A stretch of DNA of 64,000 nt, taken from Promicromonospora iranensis. GTDB lineage: Bacteria; Actinomycetota; Actinomycetes; Actinomycetales; Cellulomonadaceae. Positions 43,485-52,039 of this stretch are shown in pieces (positions within the stretch are counted from its first letter, which is position 1; each line of letters begins with the position of its first letter). The position numbers were made by a program, and so were the translations under genes. The stretch spans positions 62,001 through 126,000 of the forward strand of contig NZ_JAJQQP010000015.1 in NCBI RefSeq assembly GCF_028994805.1, in the 5' to 3' direction. The notes under the pieces were generated by a model that was not told the origin of the DNA, did not search any database, and saw only the letters and a program-made list of their open reading frames with translations.

Positions 43485-46457
43485 TTGAGCCCTTCTGCCC
43501 GAGCACGTGACCCTCGCCCGGCCGCGCCGGGCTCGACCGCACAACACAGGCCGGCCCGTGCCACGCCGGCGGCCGCACGCAGGCTGCTCGCGGGGCTGGC
43601 GACCCTCGCCGTGACCGGCCTCGGCGTGCCGCTCGCGACGACCGCCGCGGCCGAGCCCGTGCCGATCACCGACCCGGCCGTCGACCTGGTCGACGCCGAG
43701 GCGACCGCCGAGACCCGAAGCCTCTTCGCATACCTGCGCGACGTGCGCGGCCAGGGCATTCTGTTCGGCCACCAGCACACGACCGACGTGGGCGAGACCT
43801 TCACCACGCGTGACGGCGTCTCGTCGGACGTGCTGGCCGCGACGGGTGACCACCCGGCGGTCTTCGGCTTCGACACCCTCGTCATCGAGGGCAACGTCCC
43901 GCCCGGCGTCTACGGCGGGCCTCGCGAGGAGAACGCCCTGCTCCTGGCACAGGGCATCCGAGAGGCGCACGACCTCGGCGGCATCAGCACCCTGGCGATG
44001 CACATGGAGAACGTGGTCACGGGCGGCGACTTCTACGACACCTCGGGCGACACGCTGCGCGCCGTCCTCCCCGGCGGCACCCACAACGCCGAGTTGCGCG
44101 CGTACCTCGACCTCGTAGCACTGGCGGCTGACAACGCGCGCGACGCCGACGGGAACCGCATCCCGATCGTTTTCCGGCCCTGGCACGAGAACACCGGCTC
44201 GTGGTTCTGGTGGGGCGCCGCCTTCGGCACGCCCGGCGAGTTCAAGGAGCTCTTCCGGTTCACCGTGGAGTACCTGCGCGACGTCAAGGGCGTCGACAAC
44301 CTGCTCTACTCCTGGTCGCCCAACGGCACCTTCGGCGGCGACGCGGAGACATACCTGCGCACCTACCCGGGAGACGACTTCGTCGACGTGCTCGGCTACG
44401 ACTACTACGACGACTCGGGCGCGTCGCCGGCCCGCCTCGCCACCGTCGTGGCGGACCTCGGCATGATCGCCGACCTCGCCGACGAGCGCAGCAAGGTCAG
44501 CGCCTTCACCGAGACCGGCCCGACGGGTGGCATGAAGCCCGACGGCGAGAACCTCAACACCTCCTGGTTCACCGACCTGCTGGCGGCGATCGAGGCCGAC
44601 CCGCGAGCCTCCCGGAGCGCGTGGATGCTCACGTGGGCCAACTTCGGCGGGTCGAACGCGCCGTGGACGCCCACCGAGGGCGAGATGCTGCCCGACTTCC
44701 AGGCGTTCCACGCCGACCCGTACACGTACTTCGCGGACGAGGTGGAGGGTGCCTTCGACGCCGTCACCGAGCCCGTGGCCGCGGCTCCGGTGGCGCACCT
44801 CGCGTCGCCGTCGGACGGCTCGCGCGTGGCGTCCGGGCCGACGACGCTGCGCGCCACGATCTCCGGCATCGACGTCGAGCGCGCCTCCGTGACCGTGGGC
44901 GGCGCCGTGGGCGAGATCGAGCTCACCCCGCCCGCCGCGGGCGAGCTGTGGTGGACCGGCGAGTGGGCGATCCCCGCCGACGAGCTCGGCAACTCGACCC
45001 GCGCCCTCACCCTCCGTGTCGTCACAGCGGAGGGCGAGGTGACGGTGCCGTCGGCGGTGGTGCTCGGCCCCGAGCCCGTCTTCCCGCCCGGCGTGATGGA
45101 CGACTTCGAGGGCTACGGCGACGACACCGCGCTGCGCGCCGAGTACGTGCAGTACAACGCCAACACCATCACGCTCGAGCGGGCGGCCGAGGGCGGCTCC
45201 GTCGGGTCGGGCGACAACGCGATGCGCCTCACCTACGACTTCGCGAACCAGTCGTACACCGGTGTGGGTCGCCAGGTCGGCGCCGACTGGTCGGGCAACT
45301 GGGACTTCTCGCTCTGGGTGGACCCGGACGCGTCGGGCAACAAGCTCGTGCTCCAGCTCGTCGCGGGCGGTGTCTCGTACGAGGCGTATCCCTCGCTCGC
45401 GGGCGACGCCCCGTACGTGGCGACCATCCCGTTCGCGGACTGGCGCCCGGCGCCCTGGGACACCGGCAACGCCGATCGTCGGATCACGCAGAAGGACCTC
45501 GAGAACGTCAGCCAGTTCAACGTGTACGTCAACGCCGCCGACGACGGTGCGTCCTCCGGCGCGATCGTCGTCGACGACCTGAAGGCCGTGCTCGGCACCG
45601 CGCCGCCGCCCGTCTTCCGCGACACGCCGCGCACGATGGCCGAGTACGAGGCGATCGAGTGGCTCGCCGAGGAGGGTCTCGCCGAGGCCGTGCGCTGGGG
45701 CGACCGCGGCGGCCGCTTCTACCCGACCCGCGCCGTGAAGGCGGGCGAGCTCGCTGCCCTCCTACGGGCGTACGACCCGGAGGGCGACGTCACCACCCCG
45801 GCCGCGCCCCGCGCCGGGGCCACCAAGCTGGCCGTCGCCGAGGCGTTCTGGCGCCTCTACGGCTCGCCCGCCACGGACGTCACCACGGTGTACAGCGACG
45901 TCCCGGCCGCCTCCGCCGAGGCCGTCGCGTGGGCGGTGGAGACCGGGGTCGTGCCGGCGCCGTCGTCGACGTCGTTCGGGGTGGGCCACACCGTGAAGCG
46001 GTCCGCGCTCACTGCGATGCTGTTCCGGTTCGACGCGCTGCCGTCGCCGCTTCAGCCGGTCGTGATCGCCGACTTCGAGGCGGGAGATCAGGGCTGGGCC
46101 GTGCCCAGCTGGTCGAACGGGACGGCGGCCGCGTCCGGCGGCATCCTGACGGTCGAGGCCGGGACCGACGGCGCCTGGTTGTCCGGGCCCGGCGGGATCG
46201 ACCTCACCGGCCGCACCGAGCTCCGGCTCGACGTGGCAGGGACCACCGGCTTCGACACCAAGGTGGCGCTCCAGCTCGGTCCCGACTGGACCTGGTGCGA
46301 GACGGGCCAGGCCGGCTGGGTGCAGGTGCCCGGGGAGGTGGTGGTCGACCTGACCACGCTGACCCAGGAGTGCCAGGCGCTCGTCGGCACGGTCCAGGGC
46401 GTCAACGTGTTCCTGAACGGGGGAACGCACCAGCTGGATGCGATCAGCGTGCACTGA
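43485..46457 (+). CDS. Secreted GH26 endo-mannanase with SLH-like and carbohydrate-binding domains
   Basis: The protein has a signal peptide (ARRLLAGLATLAVTGLGVPLATTAAAEP, cleavage after AAA). The GH26 catalytic domain has acid/base E235 in FRPWHENTGSWFWWG and the nucleophile glutamate in SAFTETGPTGG. After it come an Ig-like module (from about 440), a beta-sandwich module (from about 530, MDDFEGYGDD), two SLH-like repeats (AIEWLAEEGLAEAVRWGDRGGRF, AVAWAVETGVV) and a C-terminal beta-sandwich (IADFEAGDQGW). It should hydrolyse beta-mannan outside the cell. TTG 43485 is preceded by GGAGG at 43473-43477; in-frame GTGs at 43467 and 43398 lack such a site. Confidence 0.88.
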   Translation: MSPSARARDPRPAAPGSTAQHRPARATPAAARRLLAGLATLAVTGLGVPLATTAAAEPVPITDPAVDLVDAEATAETRSLFAYLRDVRGQGILFGHQHTTDVGETFTTRDGVSSDVLAATGDHPAVFGFDTLVIEGNVPPGVYGGPREENALLLAQGIREAHDLGGISTLAMHMENVVTGGDFYDTSGDTLRAVLPGGTHNAELRAYLDLVALAADNARDADGNRIPIVFRPWHENTGSWFWWGAAFGTPGEFKELFRFTVEYLRDVKGVDNLLYSWSPNGTFGGDAETYLRTYPGDDFVDVLGYDYYDDSGASPARLATVVADLGMIADLADERSKVSAFTETGPTGGMKPDGENLNTSWFTDLLAAIEADPRASRSAWMLTWANFGGSNAPWTPTEGEMLPDFQAFHADPYTYFADEVEGAFDAVTEPVAAAPVAHLASPSDGSRVASGPTTLRATISGIDVERASVTVGGAVGEIELTPPAAGELWWTGEWAIPADELGNSTRALTLRVVTAEGEVTVPSAVVLGPEPVFPPGVMDDFEGYGDDTALRAEYVQYNANTITLERAAEGGSVGSGDNAMRLTYDFANQSYTGVGRQVGADWSGNWDFSLWVDPDASGNKLVLQLVAGGVSYEAYPSLAGDAPYVATIPFADWRPAPWDTGNADRRITQKDLENVSQFNVYVNAADDGASSGAIVVDDLKAVLGTAPPPVFRDTPRTMAEYEAIEWLAEEGLAEAVRWGDRGGRFYPTRAVKAGELAALLRAYDPEGDVTTPAAPRAGATKLAVAEAFWRLYGSPATDVTTVYSDVPAASAEAVAWAVETGVVPAPSSTSFGVGHTVKRSALTAMLFRFDALPSPLQPVVIADFEAGDQGWAVPSWSNGTAAASGGILTVEAGTDGAWLSGPGGIDLTGRTELRLDVAGTTGFDTKVALQLGPDWTWCETGQAGWVQVPGEVVVDLTTLTQECQALVGTVQGVNVFLNGGTHQLDAISVH

Positions 46458-46501
46458 GCTCCTGTCCTTGAGCGAGCCCGGCAAGCACACCGACGGCACG
46501 G

Positions 46502-46529
46502 GCCCGGCGAGCAAGGCTGCTCGCCGGGC
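46502..46529 (+). terminator. Strong hairpin terminator after the mannanase gene
   Basis: GCCCGGCGAGCA (46502-46513) pairs perfectly with TGCTCGCCGGGC (46518-46529) around AGGC, 44 bases after the stop. Confidence 0.75.
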
Positions 46530-46550
46530 GTGTCGTGTGGATCGAGTCGC

Positions 46551-46770
46551 TCAACTCCACCGCTGGGCATCGAGCGACGAGGTCAGGGCATCGGGGGCGA
46601 ACTGCACAACGATCCAGTTCGAGCGGCGCGCGCCGGGCAGCGCGCTCACGGCCTTCTCGGCATCGTCCTGGTCTGCGAACATCAAGACAGTCGAGGTCTC
46701 GGATCGCACCGCCCACCGGCAGAGTAGATCCTTGTTGCGGACGGGGGCCCAAGTGGCTGTGGTTCCAACA
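46551..46770 (-). pseudogene. C-terminal remnant of an unidentified gene
   Basis: On the minus strand the frame ending at 46551 reads VRNKDLLCRWAVRSETSTVL, then MFADQDDAEKAVSALPGARR and SNWIVVQFAPDALTSSLDAQ, finishing RWS. An ATG at 46682 would give 43 residues, but coding character extends upstream to about 46770, where it dissolves. I regard it as the end of a broken gene, of unknown family. Confidence 0.4.
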
Positions 46771-46798
46771 CAGCCGCCGAACCAACATCGTGACAGCC

Positions 46799-46845
46799 TT
46801 GGCTTCCTGGTCGGAGTCCTCGCGCTGACCGGGAAACTGACATAG
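46799..46845 (+). pseudogene. Remnant encoding a C-terminal membrane helix (copy 1)
   Basis: The plus-strand frame ends GFLVGVLALTGKLT-stop. A closely similar end, GFLIGILALTGGLT-stop, occurs at 48893-48966 after the TetR gene. Both look like the last helix of the same lost membrane-protein gene family. Confidence 0.4.
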
Positions 46846-46918
46846 CGACCAGATGCCCGGCCTATCCGCCTAGCTTCGAGCTTGCTCTCCAGCGCAACGA
46901 GCGTCGCCGCACCGCAAC

Positions 46919-47221
46919 TCAGGACATCACCCGCGCCTCGGGTGGCAGAGCATCCTCGATGGAGGTTCGGACGAACTGCACCAGCGAGTGCTCGGGCCCG
47001 ATGGTGATGCGCTTGGACACCTTGTACGCCGGGAACGCGCCGAGCTCTGCACTCTGGACAACGGCGGTACGCCGTTCGCGGTCGTACGCCCAGAACGCCG
47101 TTCTGCCGTGACGGACGATCACCTCGCCGACGTAGGCCCCCATGCTCAAGCCGAATCGTTCGTCGACGGCGGCAGCGGACGCCGCGTCCACCATCTCGTC
47201 GACCAGAACCTCAAGAGTCAC
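46919..47221 (-). pseudogene. Partial hypothetical gene, 5' end cut by a repeat remnant
   Basis: The minus-strand frame from GTG 47221 to a TGA at 46919-46921 encodes 100 residues (VLVDEMVDAASAAAVDERFG, then MGAYVGEVIVRHGRTAFWAY and AYKVSKRITIGPEHSLVQFV). It looks like the C-terminal two thirds of a soluble protein. The frame remains open upstream, but there the DNA is the phosphotransferase remnant in antisense, so the 5' end is probably missing. The family is unrecognised. Confidence 0.5.
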
Positions 47222-47235
47222 TATCGACTCGACCG

Positions 47236-47575
47236 CGTTCCGAGCTCCGCGACAACGCATACGACCGCGTGAAGAGCCTGCGCGGCCGCAATGGCCCGCG
47301 GCCCTGGACGTGGCGGCCAATCAGCTGACGCAGATTGCCAGACCGGGACCGGACTCTCCCGCTGCGAGATCTGGACGCTGCGCGAGAGCGTCTGGGTTCG
47401 GCACGCCCCGGTCCCCGCCGGAACTGGCGTGACGATGCGCGCGATCGAGACGGCCGCCAGAGAAGCCGGGCTCACCTATCCACGAGGCGATGAAGGACGC
47501 CGCCGCGCCCACTGGCGTGCCTCGGTCCTCCACGACGGCCCCGCTGGGTTCGACCTGCCTCTGGCACTCACCTGA
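47236..47575 (+). pseudogene. Fused remnant of phosphotransferase and HAD 3' ends (copy B)
   Basis: Bases 47236-47338 align without gaps to 41852-41954, the end of the phosphotransferase gene (about seven mismatches in 103). Two bases later, 47341-47575 aligns without gaps to 42998-43232, the end of the HAD gene. The encoded HAD C-terminal domain differs from the intact one in five of 77 residues (including G to S, A to V, R to T, L to P, V to L) and keeps its stop. About 1040 bases present between them in the intact locus are missing here. It is a collapsed second copy of the module. Confidence 0.85.
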
Positions 47576-47675
47576 CGCCGCATGCTCGCTGTCTGACCGA
47601 CGACGTGCAGTGCCGAAGGAAATCCCGCTGCTGATTGGCCGACCACTCTTCCCAGGTCGCCCAGTCGTCGCTCAC
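47568..47675 (-). pseudogene. Truncated ORF coupled to the GNAT gene
   Basis: A GTG at 47675 overlaps the stop of the GNAT gene (GTGA) and opens 35 codons beginning VSDDWATWEEWSANQQRDFL. The first 25 or so residues look genuine. The frame then runs antisense into the flank of remnant copy B. It is probably the 5' end of a gene cut by that insertion. Confidence 0.45.
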
Positions 47676-48229
47676 CGGTCCGCGGCGGCGGCAATCCACT
47701 CGGGCGCAAGAACCGACCACACCTGCTTGTCGTAGCGCACGCCCTGGTACGGCCATGCCTCGCGGCGCACCCCCTCGAGCGTCATGCCGAGCCGTCGAGC
47801 CACCGCTGCGCTGCGGTCGTTGTCGGCCCGGCAGATCCATTCGGCGCGGTGCAGGCCGCGGCCAGTCAGTGCCCAGTCGAGCAGCATGCCGGACGCCGCT
47901 GTGATCAGTCCGTGGCCCTCGGCCGAGGGCTCGAGCCAACAGCCGATCTCGCACACGCCTGTGGCGGCGTCGAAGGCGTTGAACATGACCCCGCCGACCA
48001 GTGTCCCGTCGCGCCAGATGCCGAACATGCGGGCGCCGTCGGCGGCGGCTCGTTCGGCGTATCGCGCGAGCGTGGCCCGCGCGCCGTCGACGTCGTCCGT
48101 GACGAAGGTGGGCCCCACCCAGGGACGGATGTGCTCGCGGGCCCGGTCGAGGTGCTCGGCGAACTCGTCGGCGTGCCAGACCTCCAGCGGTGCGAGCTGC
48201 GCCCCGTCGGACAACGACAGCGTGAACAT
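47672..48229 (-). CDS. RimJ/RimL-type GNAT acetyltransferase
   Basis: The 185-residue protein from ATG 48229 has the ribosomal-protein-acetyltransferase layout: SDGAQLAPLEVWHADEFAEHLDRAREHIRPWV at the N-terminus, GVCEIGCWLEPSAEGHGLITAASGMLLDWAL as motif A region, and HRAEWICRADNDRSAAVARRLGMTLEGVRRE. These enzymes acetylate N-terminal amines of proteins or small molecules. It is divergent from the TetR gene with 48 bases between the starts, and a small palindrome there may be the TetR operator. Confidence 0.87.
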   Translation of the reverse strand: MFTLSLSDGAQLAPLEVWHADEFAEHLDRAREHIRPWVGPTFVTDDVDGARATLARYAERAAADGARMFGIWRDGTLVGGVMFNAFDAATGVCEIGCWLEPSAEGHGLITAASGMLLDWALTGRGLHRAEWICRADNDRSAAVARRLGMTLEGVRREAWPYQGVRYDKQVWSVLAPEWIAAAADR

Positions 48230-48245
48230 GCGGTCTCCATTCGCA

Positions 48246-48257
48246 TAACAGTTGTTA
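48246..48257. promoter_or_regulatory. Small palindrome TAACA-GT-TGTTA
   Basis: TAACA (48246-48250) and TGTTA (48253-48257) lie in the 48-base gap between the divergent GNAT and TetR starts. It is a plausible site for the TetR protein to control both genes. Confidence 0.45.
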
Positions 48258-48277
48258 CGGCAATGTACCGTGAGTGC

Positions 48278-48898
48278 ATGCCACGCTCCAAGGGCGATCA
48301 CGAGGCCCGCCGACACGACGTCTCAGCGGCCGTGTGGCAAGTCATGGCCACCCGCGGCTTCGCAGGCCTGACCCTGCGCGCCGTCGCCGCCGAGCTGGGC
48401 GCGACCACCGGACTGCTGACGCACTACTTCCCCACCAAGCAGGCTCTGGTGGCGTACGCCCTCGACCTGCTCGAGGAGCGCACCCTCTCGCGGCCCCGTC
48501 GGCAGTCGGGCGGCGGTCTGGCCGCCCTCAGGGACGCCATTCTGGACATCCTGCCGCTGACGTCCGAGGCCAGGGACAGCAACCGCATCTGGGTCTCGTC
48601 CTGGGACAACGCCCTCGCGGACCCGGCCCTCAGCGCCGACTACGCCCGCAAGTACGCCGAGGGACGGGACCGCATGCTCCAGCGGGTGATCGCCGCCCAG
48701 GAGGCGGGCGAGCTGCCACCTGGCGAGCCGACCGACCTCGCGGCCGGGGCGCAGGCGTTCGCTCTCGGACTCGTGGTCCAGGCCCTGTTCGACCCGGCGG
48801 CGTTCCCGCCTGGGCGGCAGACCGAGCTCCTGGACAACTACCTGGCCGGGCTGGCCGCCGGCCCATGCCCCATCTCCAGTCCCGACCCGCACGCCTGA
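48278..48898 (+). CDS. TetR/AcrR-family regulator
   Basis: The 206-residue protein has a TetR DNA-binding domain (EARRHDVSAAVWQVMATRGF, then GATTGLLTHYFPTKQALVAY). The C-terminal domain contains RIWVSSWDNALADPALSADYARKYAEGRDRM, the BetI-like TetR_C subgroup pattern. It is divergent from the GNAT gene and probably represses it. The ATG at 48278 begins directly at the DNA-binding domain; the longer open frame upstream lies antisense to the GNAT gene. Confidence 0.87.
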   Translation: MPRSKGDHEARRHDVSAAVWQVMATRGFAGLTLRAVAAELGATTGLLTHYFPTKQALVAYALDLLEERTLSRPRRQSGGGLAALRDAILDILPLTSEARDSNRIWVSSWDNALADPALSADYARKYAEGRDRMLQRVIAAQEAGELPPGEPTDLAAGAQAFALGLVVQALFDPAAFPPGRQTELLDNYLAGLAAGPCPISSPDPHA

Positions 48899-48966
48899 CC
48901 GGCATAGTGCTCGTGGTTATCGGTTTCCTGATCGGGATCCTCGCACTGACAGGCGGACTGACGTAG
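48893..48966 (+). pseudogene. Remnant encoding a C-terminal membrane helix (copy 2)
   Basis: The frame reads TGIVLVVIGFLIGILALTGG and stops at 48966. It is similar to the fragment at 46799-46845 and has no start or upstream domain of its own. Confidence 0.4.
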
Positions 48967-49089
48967 GAGCGCACCGCGAGCATGAGCCGCCTGCTCGCCA
49001 CGACTCGCGCGAATCACCCCGCCTCATCCCCGGTTCACAGCCGCTCACCAGGTAGGGCGGATCCCTCCGACTTTAGAGCGTCCAGCAAC

Positions 49090-49245
49090 GGCCTGTCCGG
49101 AGCAGCCCACGGACGGGGACGAGCTCGTCGGCGACGTGATCGAGCTCGACGTCCGACCCCGGCCCGAGTTCGCCGCCGGTCACATCGCCCGTACCCACTC
49201 GATCCCGATCGAACAGCTCGCCGAGAGCCTGAGGGCGCCCAACTC
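49090..49245 (+). pseudogene. Rhodanese-domain fragment
   Basis: The frame PTDGDELVGDVIELDVRPRP followed by EFAAGHIARTHSIPIEQLAE matches the first half of a rhodanese domain (the DVRP-EFAAGHI-SIP pattern). The catalytic-cysteine half is missing and the frame runs into the promoter-like repeat that follows. No start is evident. Confidence 0.6.
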
Positions 49246-49264
49246 CCCATCGACTCGGCCGCGC

Positions 49265-49553
49265 ATGTACTCCCGTGGGAGCACGCGTCACCTCCTGTGG
49301 GAGTACGCGGCGACCGGCGCCCGCCGTCATCGTGGTGGACACCAACCACTCATCGGAGGTCTCGTGTCCCGACATTCACATTCCACAGTTGTCGAGCGGC
49401 ACTCTGCGGGAGCGATGTCATCCAACGCTGACGACGCAGCAGCCATGCTCGCCGGCGCCGTCAAGCACGACGGCTGGGACGAATCAGCCGTCGGCGCGCC
49501 CGACGCCGTCACCATCGCGTTCCCAGCGGGGAAGTTCACGGCCGTGGTGGGCC
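49265..49553 (+). pseudogene. Truncated copy of the ABC-transporter promoter and N-terminus
   Basis: This segment aligns over its length with 52040-52328, the operator, leader and first 62 or so codons of the intact ABC ATPase gene. It shares the palindromic TACTCCC-GT-GGGAG element, the leader ACTCATCGGAGGTCTCGTG and coding words [16 protein letters not shown] and [13 protein letters not shown]. It breaks off exactly where Walker A should begin (VVGRVRHP instead of VMGPSGSG). It is a dead duplicate lying 2.8 kb before the real gene. Confidence 0.85.
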
Positions 49554-49714
49554 GTGTCAGACACCCCATCCACTCGACCTCATGACGCTCCTCTCGACCG
49601 CCACGCCGGCCCAGCGCGACTTGAAGCGGATTGCGAACCCGGGCGGGTACTTGCGGACCACGGTCGACAATCTTTAGTTCACTGCGCAACGCAATTGAAG
49701 GAGCACATACAGGC

Positions 49715-50878
49715 ATGAAACCGATCGAACAAGACCCGCGGCGACCGCTGCTCGGGCGCCGCGGGTTCTTCGCTGGCGCGGCTGGGCTCGTCGCCGGCGC
49801 TGGACTGTCCGCGGCGGCACTCACGGGACGTGACGGCGGCAATGATGACCGGGGAACCTCGCCCACCAAGGAAGACATCGCGCTTCGCGACCAGGATCTG
49901 AAGTTCATCGGCACGGAGGAGACCTTCTCGACTCCCGAGCTGATGAAGCTGAACTCCATCAACCAGGATCACATCGACTTCCTTACGGAGATCGGTCTTG
50001 CGGATCTGGGCGATCGTCGTATCGGCGATATGAACGAGGGGGGACTCAATGTTCAGATCCTCTCCGCGCATACGCCGTCCGCGCAAAATGTCCCCGGGCA
50101 GAAGGGGATCGACCTCGCCCATCGTCTCAACCGGCAGCTTGTGGACGGGCCGATGGCCAGCTATCCCGGCCGCTTCCAGGCCTTCGCCACCTTGCCCTTG
50201 CAGAGCCCGGAGGCGGCGGCGGACGAACTGGAACGCTCGGTCCGAGAAGACGGCTTCTTAGGTGCACTGACCAACGGGCACATCACGAAGAAGTATCTCG
50301 ATCATCCCGAGTTCGAGCCCGTTCTGGCGCGTGCCCAAGATCTCGATGTTCCGATCTACCTGCATCCCGGATACCCAAGTGACGAGGTTTTCGCGACCTA
50401 CTACAGCACGACACGGTCGGAATACACGAGAGAGTTTCAGGACTACATCTTCAGCGGGTCTGGCTATGGCTGGCACCAGGAGGTGCTGACCCAGTGCGTC
50501 CGGATGATCACGTACGGGGTCTTCGACAGGTTCCCCAGGCTGAAGATCATCATCGGCCACATGGGTGAAGGTCTTCCGTTCTACTACGAGCGGATCGCCA
50601 ACGACATGGGCGAGCCGACCGAAAACTCGCTCAAGAAGCCCTTTGAGCAGTACTTCCAGGACAACTTTTGGTTCACGACCAGCGCGTTCTTCCAGGATGA
50701 GCTGCTCCATCTCTTGCTGAAGTACATCAGTGTGGATCGAGTGATGTTCGCGACCGACTATCCCTTCGCAGGCATCAAAGAAGGGACCGACTGGTTCCGA
50801 GCAGTCGATCTTCCGCGTGAGGACAAGGAAAAGATCGCGTTCCGCAATGCCGAGAAACTGTTCGGCATAAAGGTCTGA
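49715..50878 (+). CDS. Tat-exported amidohydrolase-2 family protein
   Basis: The 387-residue protein begins with a twin-arginine signal (LGRRGFFAGAAGLVAGAGLS). The mature part is an amidohydrolase-2 barrel like 2,3-dihydroxybenzoate/gamma-resorcylate decarboxylases: FQAFATLPLQSPEAAADELE, PIYLHPGYP, GHMGEGLPFYYERI and VMFATDYPF supply the histidine and aspartate metal ligands. The usual N-terminal EEHF reads EETF here, so one ligand histidine is replaced by threonine. Codon use is less GC-biased than in its neighbours, indicating transfer. The GGAG at 49700-49703 supports the ATG. A hydrolase or decarboxylase outside the membrane is unusual for this family. Confidence 0.85.
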   Translation: MKPIEQDPRRPLLGRRGFFAGAAGLVAGAGLSAAALTGRDGGNDDRGTSPTKEDIALRDQDLKFIGTEETFSTPELMKLNSINQDHIDFLTEIGLADLGDRRIGDMNEGGLNVQILSAHTPSAQNVPGQKGIDLAHRLNRQLVDGPMASYPGRFQAFATLPLQSPEAAADELERSVREDGFLGALTNGHITKKYLDHPEFEPVLARAQDLDVPIYLHPGYPSDEVFATYYSTTRSEYTREFQDYIFSGSGYGWHQEVLTQCVRMITYGVFDRFPRLKIIIGHMGEGLPFYYERIANDMGEPTENSLKKPFEQYFQDNFWFTTSAFFQDELLHLLLKYISVDRVMFATDYPFAGIKEGTDWFRAVDLPREDKEKIAFRNAEKLFGIKV

Positions 50879-51138
50879 CGCATCGGCGCCGCACCGAGGT
50901 ATCCCGCTGACCGAGTAGACCCTCGAACGCGCCGCCACCCGATGACGGGCATGTGCCCCAAGTCACGGTCGCAAGATCGAACCTTTGCCGGGCAGCGCGC
51001 CTCGGGACGGATGTGAACACCTCTACGACGGATCCGACCGAGCTCGCTGTGGGCCGCCTTTGCGATCAGCCGGTTCGGCACGGACGACGCGCACCTGACC
51101 GCGATGCTGGCCCAGACCCGGAGCAGAAGGAGTACCCC
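50879..51138. other. Intergenic region with no recognised feature
   Basis: The 260 bases between the amidohydrolase and the next hydrolase hold no gene I can support and no clear hairpin. The only recognisable element is AAGGAG at 51127-51132, the ribosome-binding site of the next gene. Confidence 0.6.
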
Positions 51139-51999
51139 ATGCCTCAGAAGGCGCCCGCCGCTGTCCGCGGCGCGTTCAGTTTCCTCGGCCGCGCCGCACC
51201 CGGTCCTGCCGCTGCCCTCGCCGCGCGTGCGTTCCTGCGCGTCGGCCGGCCCGCGCCGGTCCGCGTAGCCGACCGACCGACGCACGAGGAGGCACGTCGC
51301 GGCCACCTGTCGCACGAGAGCGTAGACGTCGCCACATACACCTGGGGCGATCCGCATGCCCCGGCTGCCTTGCTCGTGCACGGCTGGCAGAGCCGCGCGT
51401 CCGCCTTCGGGAGCCTCGTGTCCGCTCTCACCGACGCTGGTCTCCGCGCCGTCGCCTACGACGCGCCCGCTCACGGCGACTCCGGTGGGTACACCCGCAC
51501 GGCGCTCGACGACGTCGCCATCGTCCGCCGCCTGACCGATGTCGAGGCCGAACCGTGGGCCGGCGTCGTCGGCCATTCCCTCGGCAGCCTCGCGGCAGGC
51601 GTTGCCGTCCGCGAGGGTGTACCCACCCAACGGCTGGCCGGGATCGCGAGCATCGCGTCGTTCCGTTTCACCGAGGACGTGTTCGTCGGGGCCATCGGGC
51701 TGCCGTGGTCACTGCGTGATCGGTTCTCGCAGGCAGTGGCGCACCAGCTCCGGGACAACCCGGAGGTCACGCCCGAGGTTGCCGACCGGTTCGACCTCGT
51801 GAAGCATCCGCTCCCGAAGCACGTCAGGACGCTCTGGCTGCACGACGACGGCGACCAGCAGATCCCGCAGACCCAGAGCAAGCTGTTGCTCGGGGCGCAC
51901 CCGCACAGCGGTGAGCTCGTCACCACCACCGGTCTGGGGCACAACAGGATCCTGGGCGACACCGCGGCCCACACCCATGTCGTCGACCACCTCACGTAG
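51139..51999 (+). CDS. Alpha/beta hydrolase
   Basis: The 286-residue protein has the strand-loop LLVHGWQSRASAFGSLVSAL (oxyanion hole), YDAPAHGDSGG, the nucleophile elbow GHSLGS, an acid in LWLHDDGDQQIP, and the histidine in TTGLGHNRIL. It resembles esterase/lipase-type hydrolases with a small lid (FRFTEDVFVGAIGLP). An N-terminal helix (AAALAARAFLRVG) precedes the fold. ATG 51139 is chosen for the AAGGAG 7 bases upstream. No partner gene suggests a substrate. Confidence 0.85.
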   Translation: MPQKAPAAVRGAFSFLGRAAPGPAAALAARAFLRVGRPAPVRVADRPTHEEARRGHLSHESVDVATYTWGDPHAPAALLVHGWQSRASAFGSLVSALTDAGLRAVAYDAPAHGDSGGYTRTALDDVAIVRRLTDVEAEPWAGVVGHSLGSLAAGVAVREGVPTQRLAGIASIASFRFTEDVFVGAIGLPWSLRDRFSQAVAHQLRDNPEVTPEVADRFDLVKHPLPKHVRTLWLHDDGDQQIPQTQSKLLLGAHPHSGELVTTTGLGHNRILGDTAAHTHVVDHLT

Positions 52000-52039
52000 G
52001 CCGAATCGTCGGCCACCCAGATCGACGGTTCGGTCGAGC

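Noticed and set aside
48899-49089. Additional gene between the TetR gene and the rhodanese fragment
   Set aside because: Apart from the short membrane-helix remnant, frames are short and of random composition.
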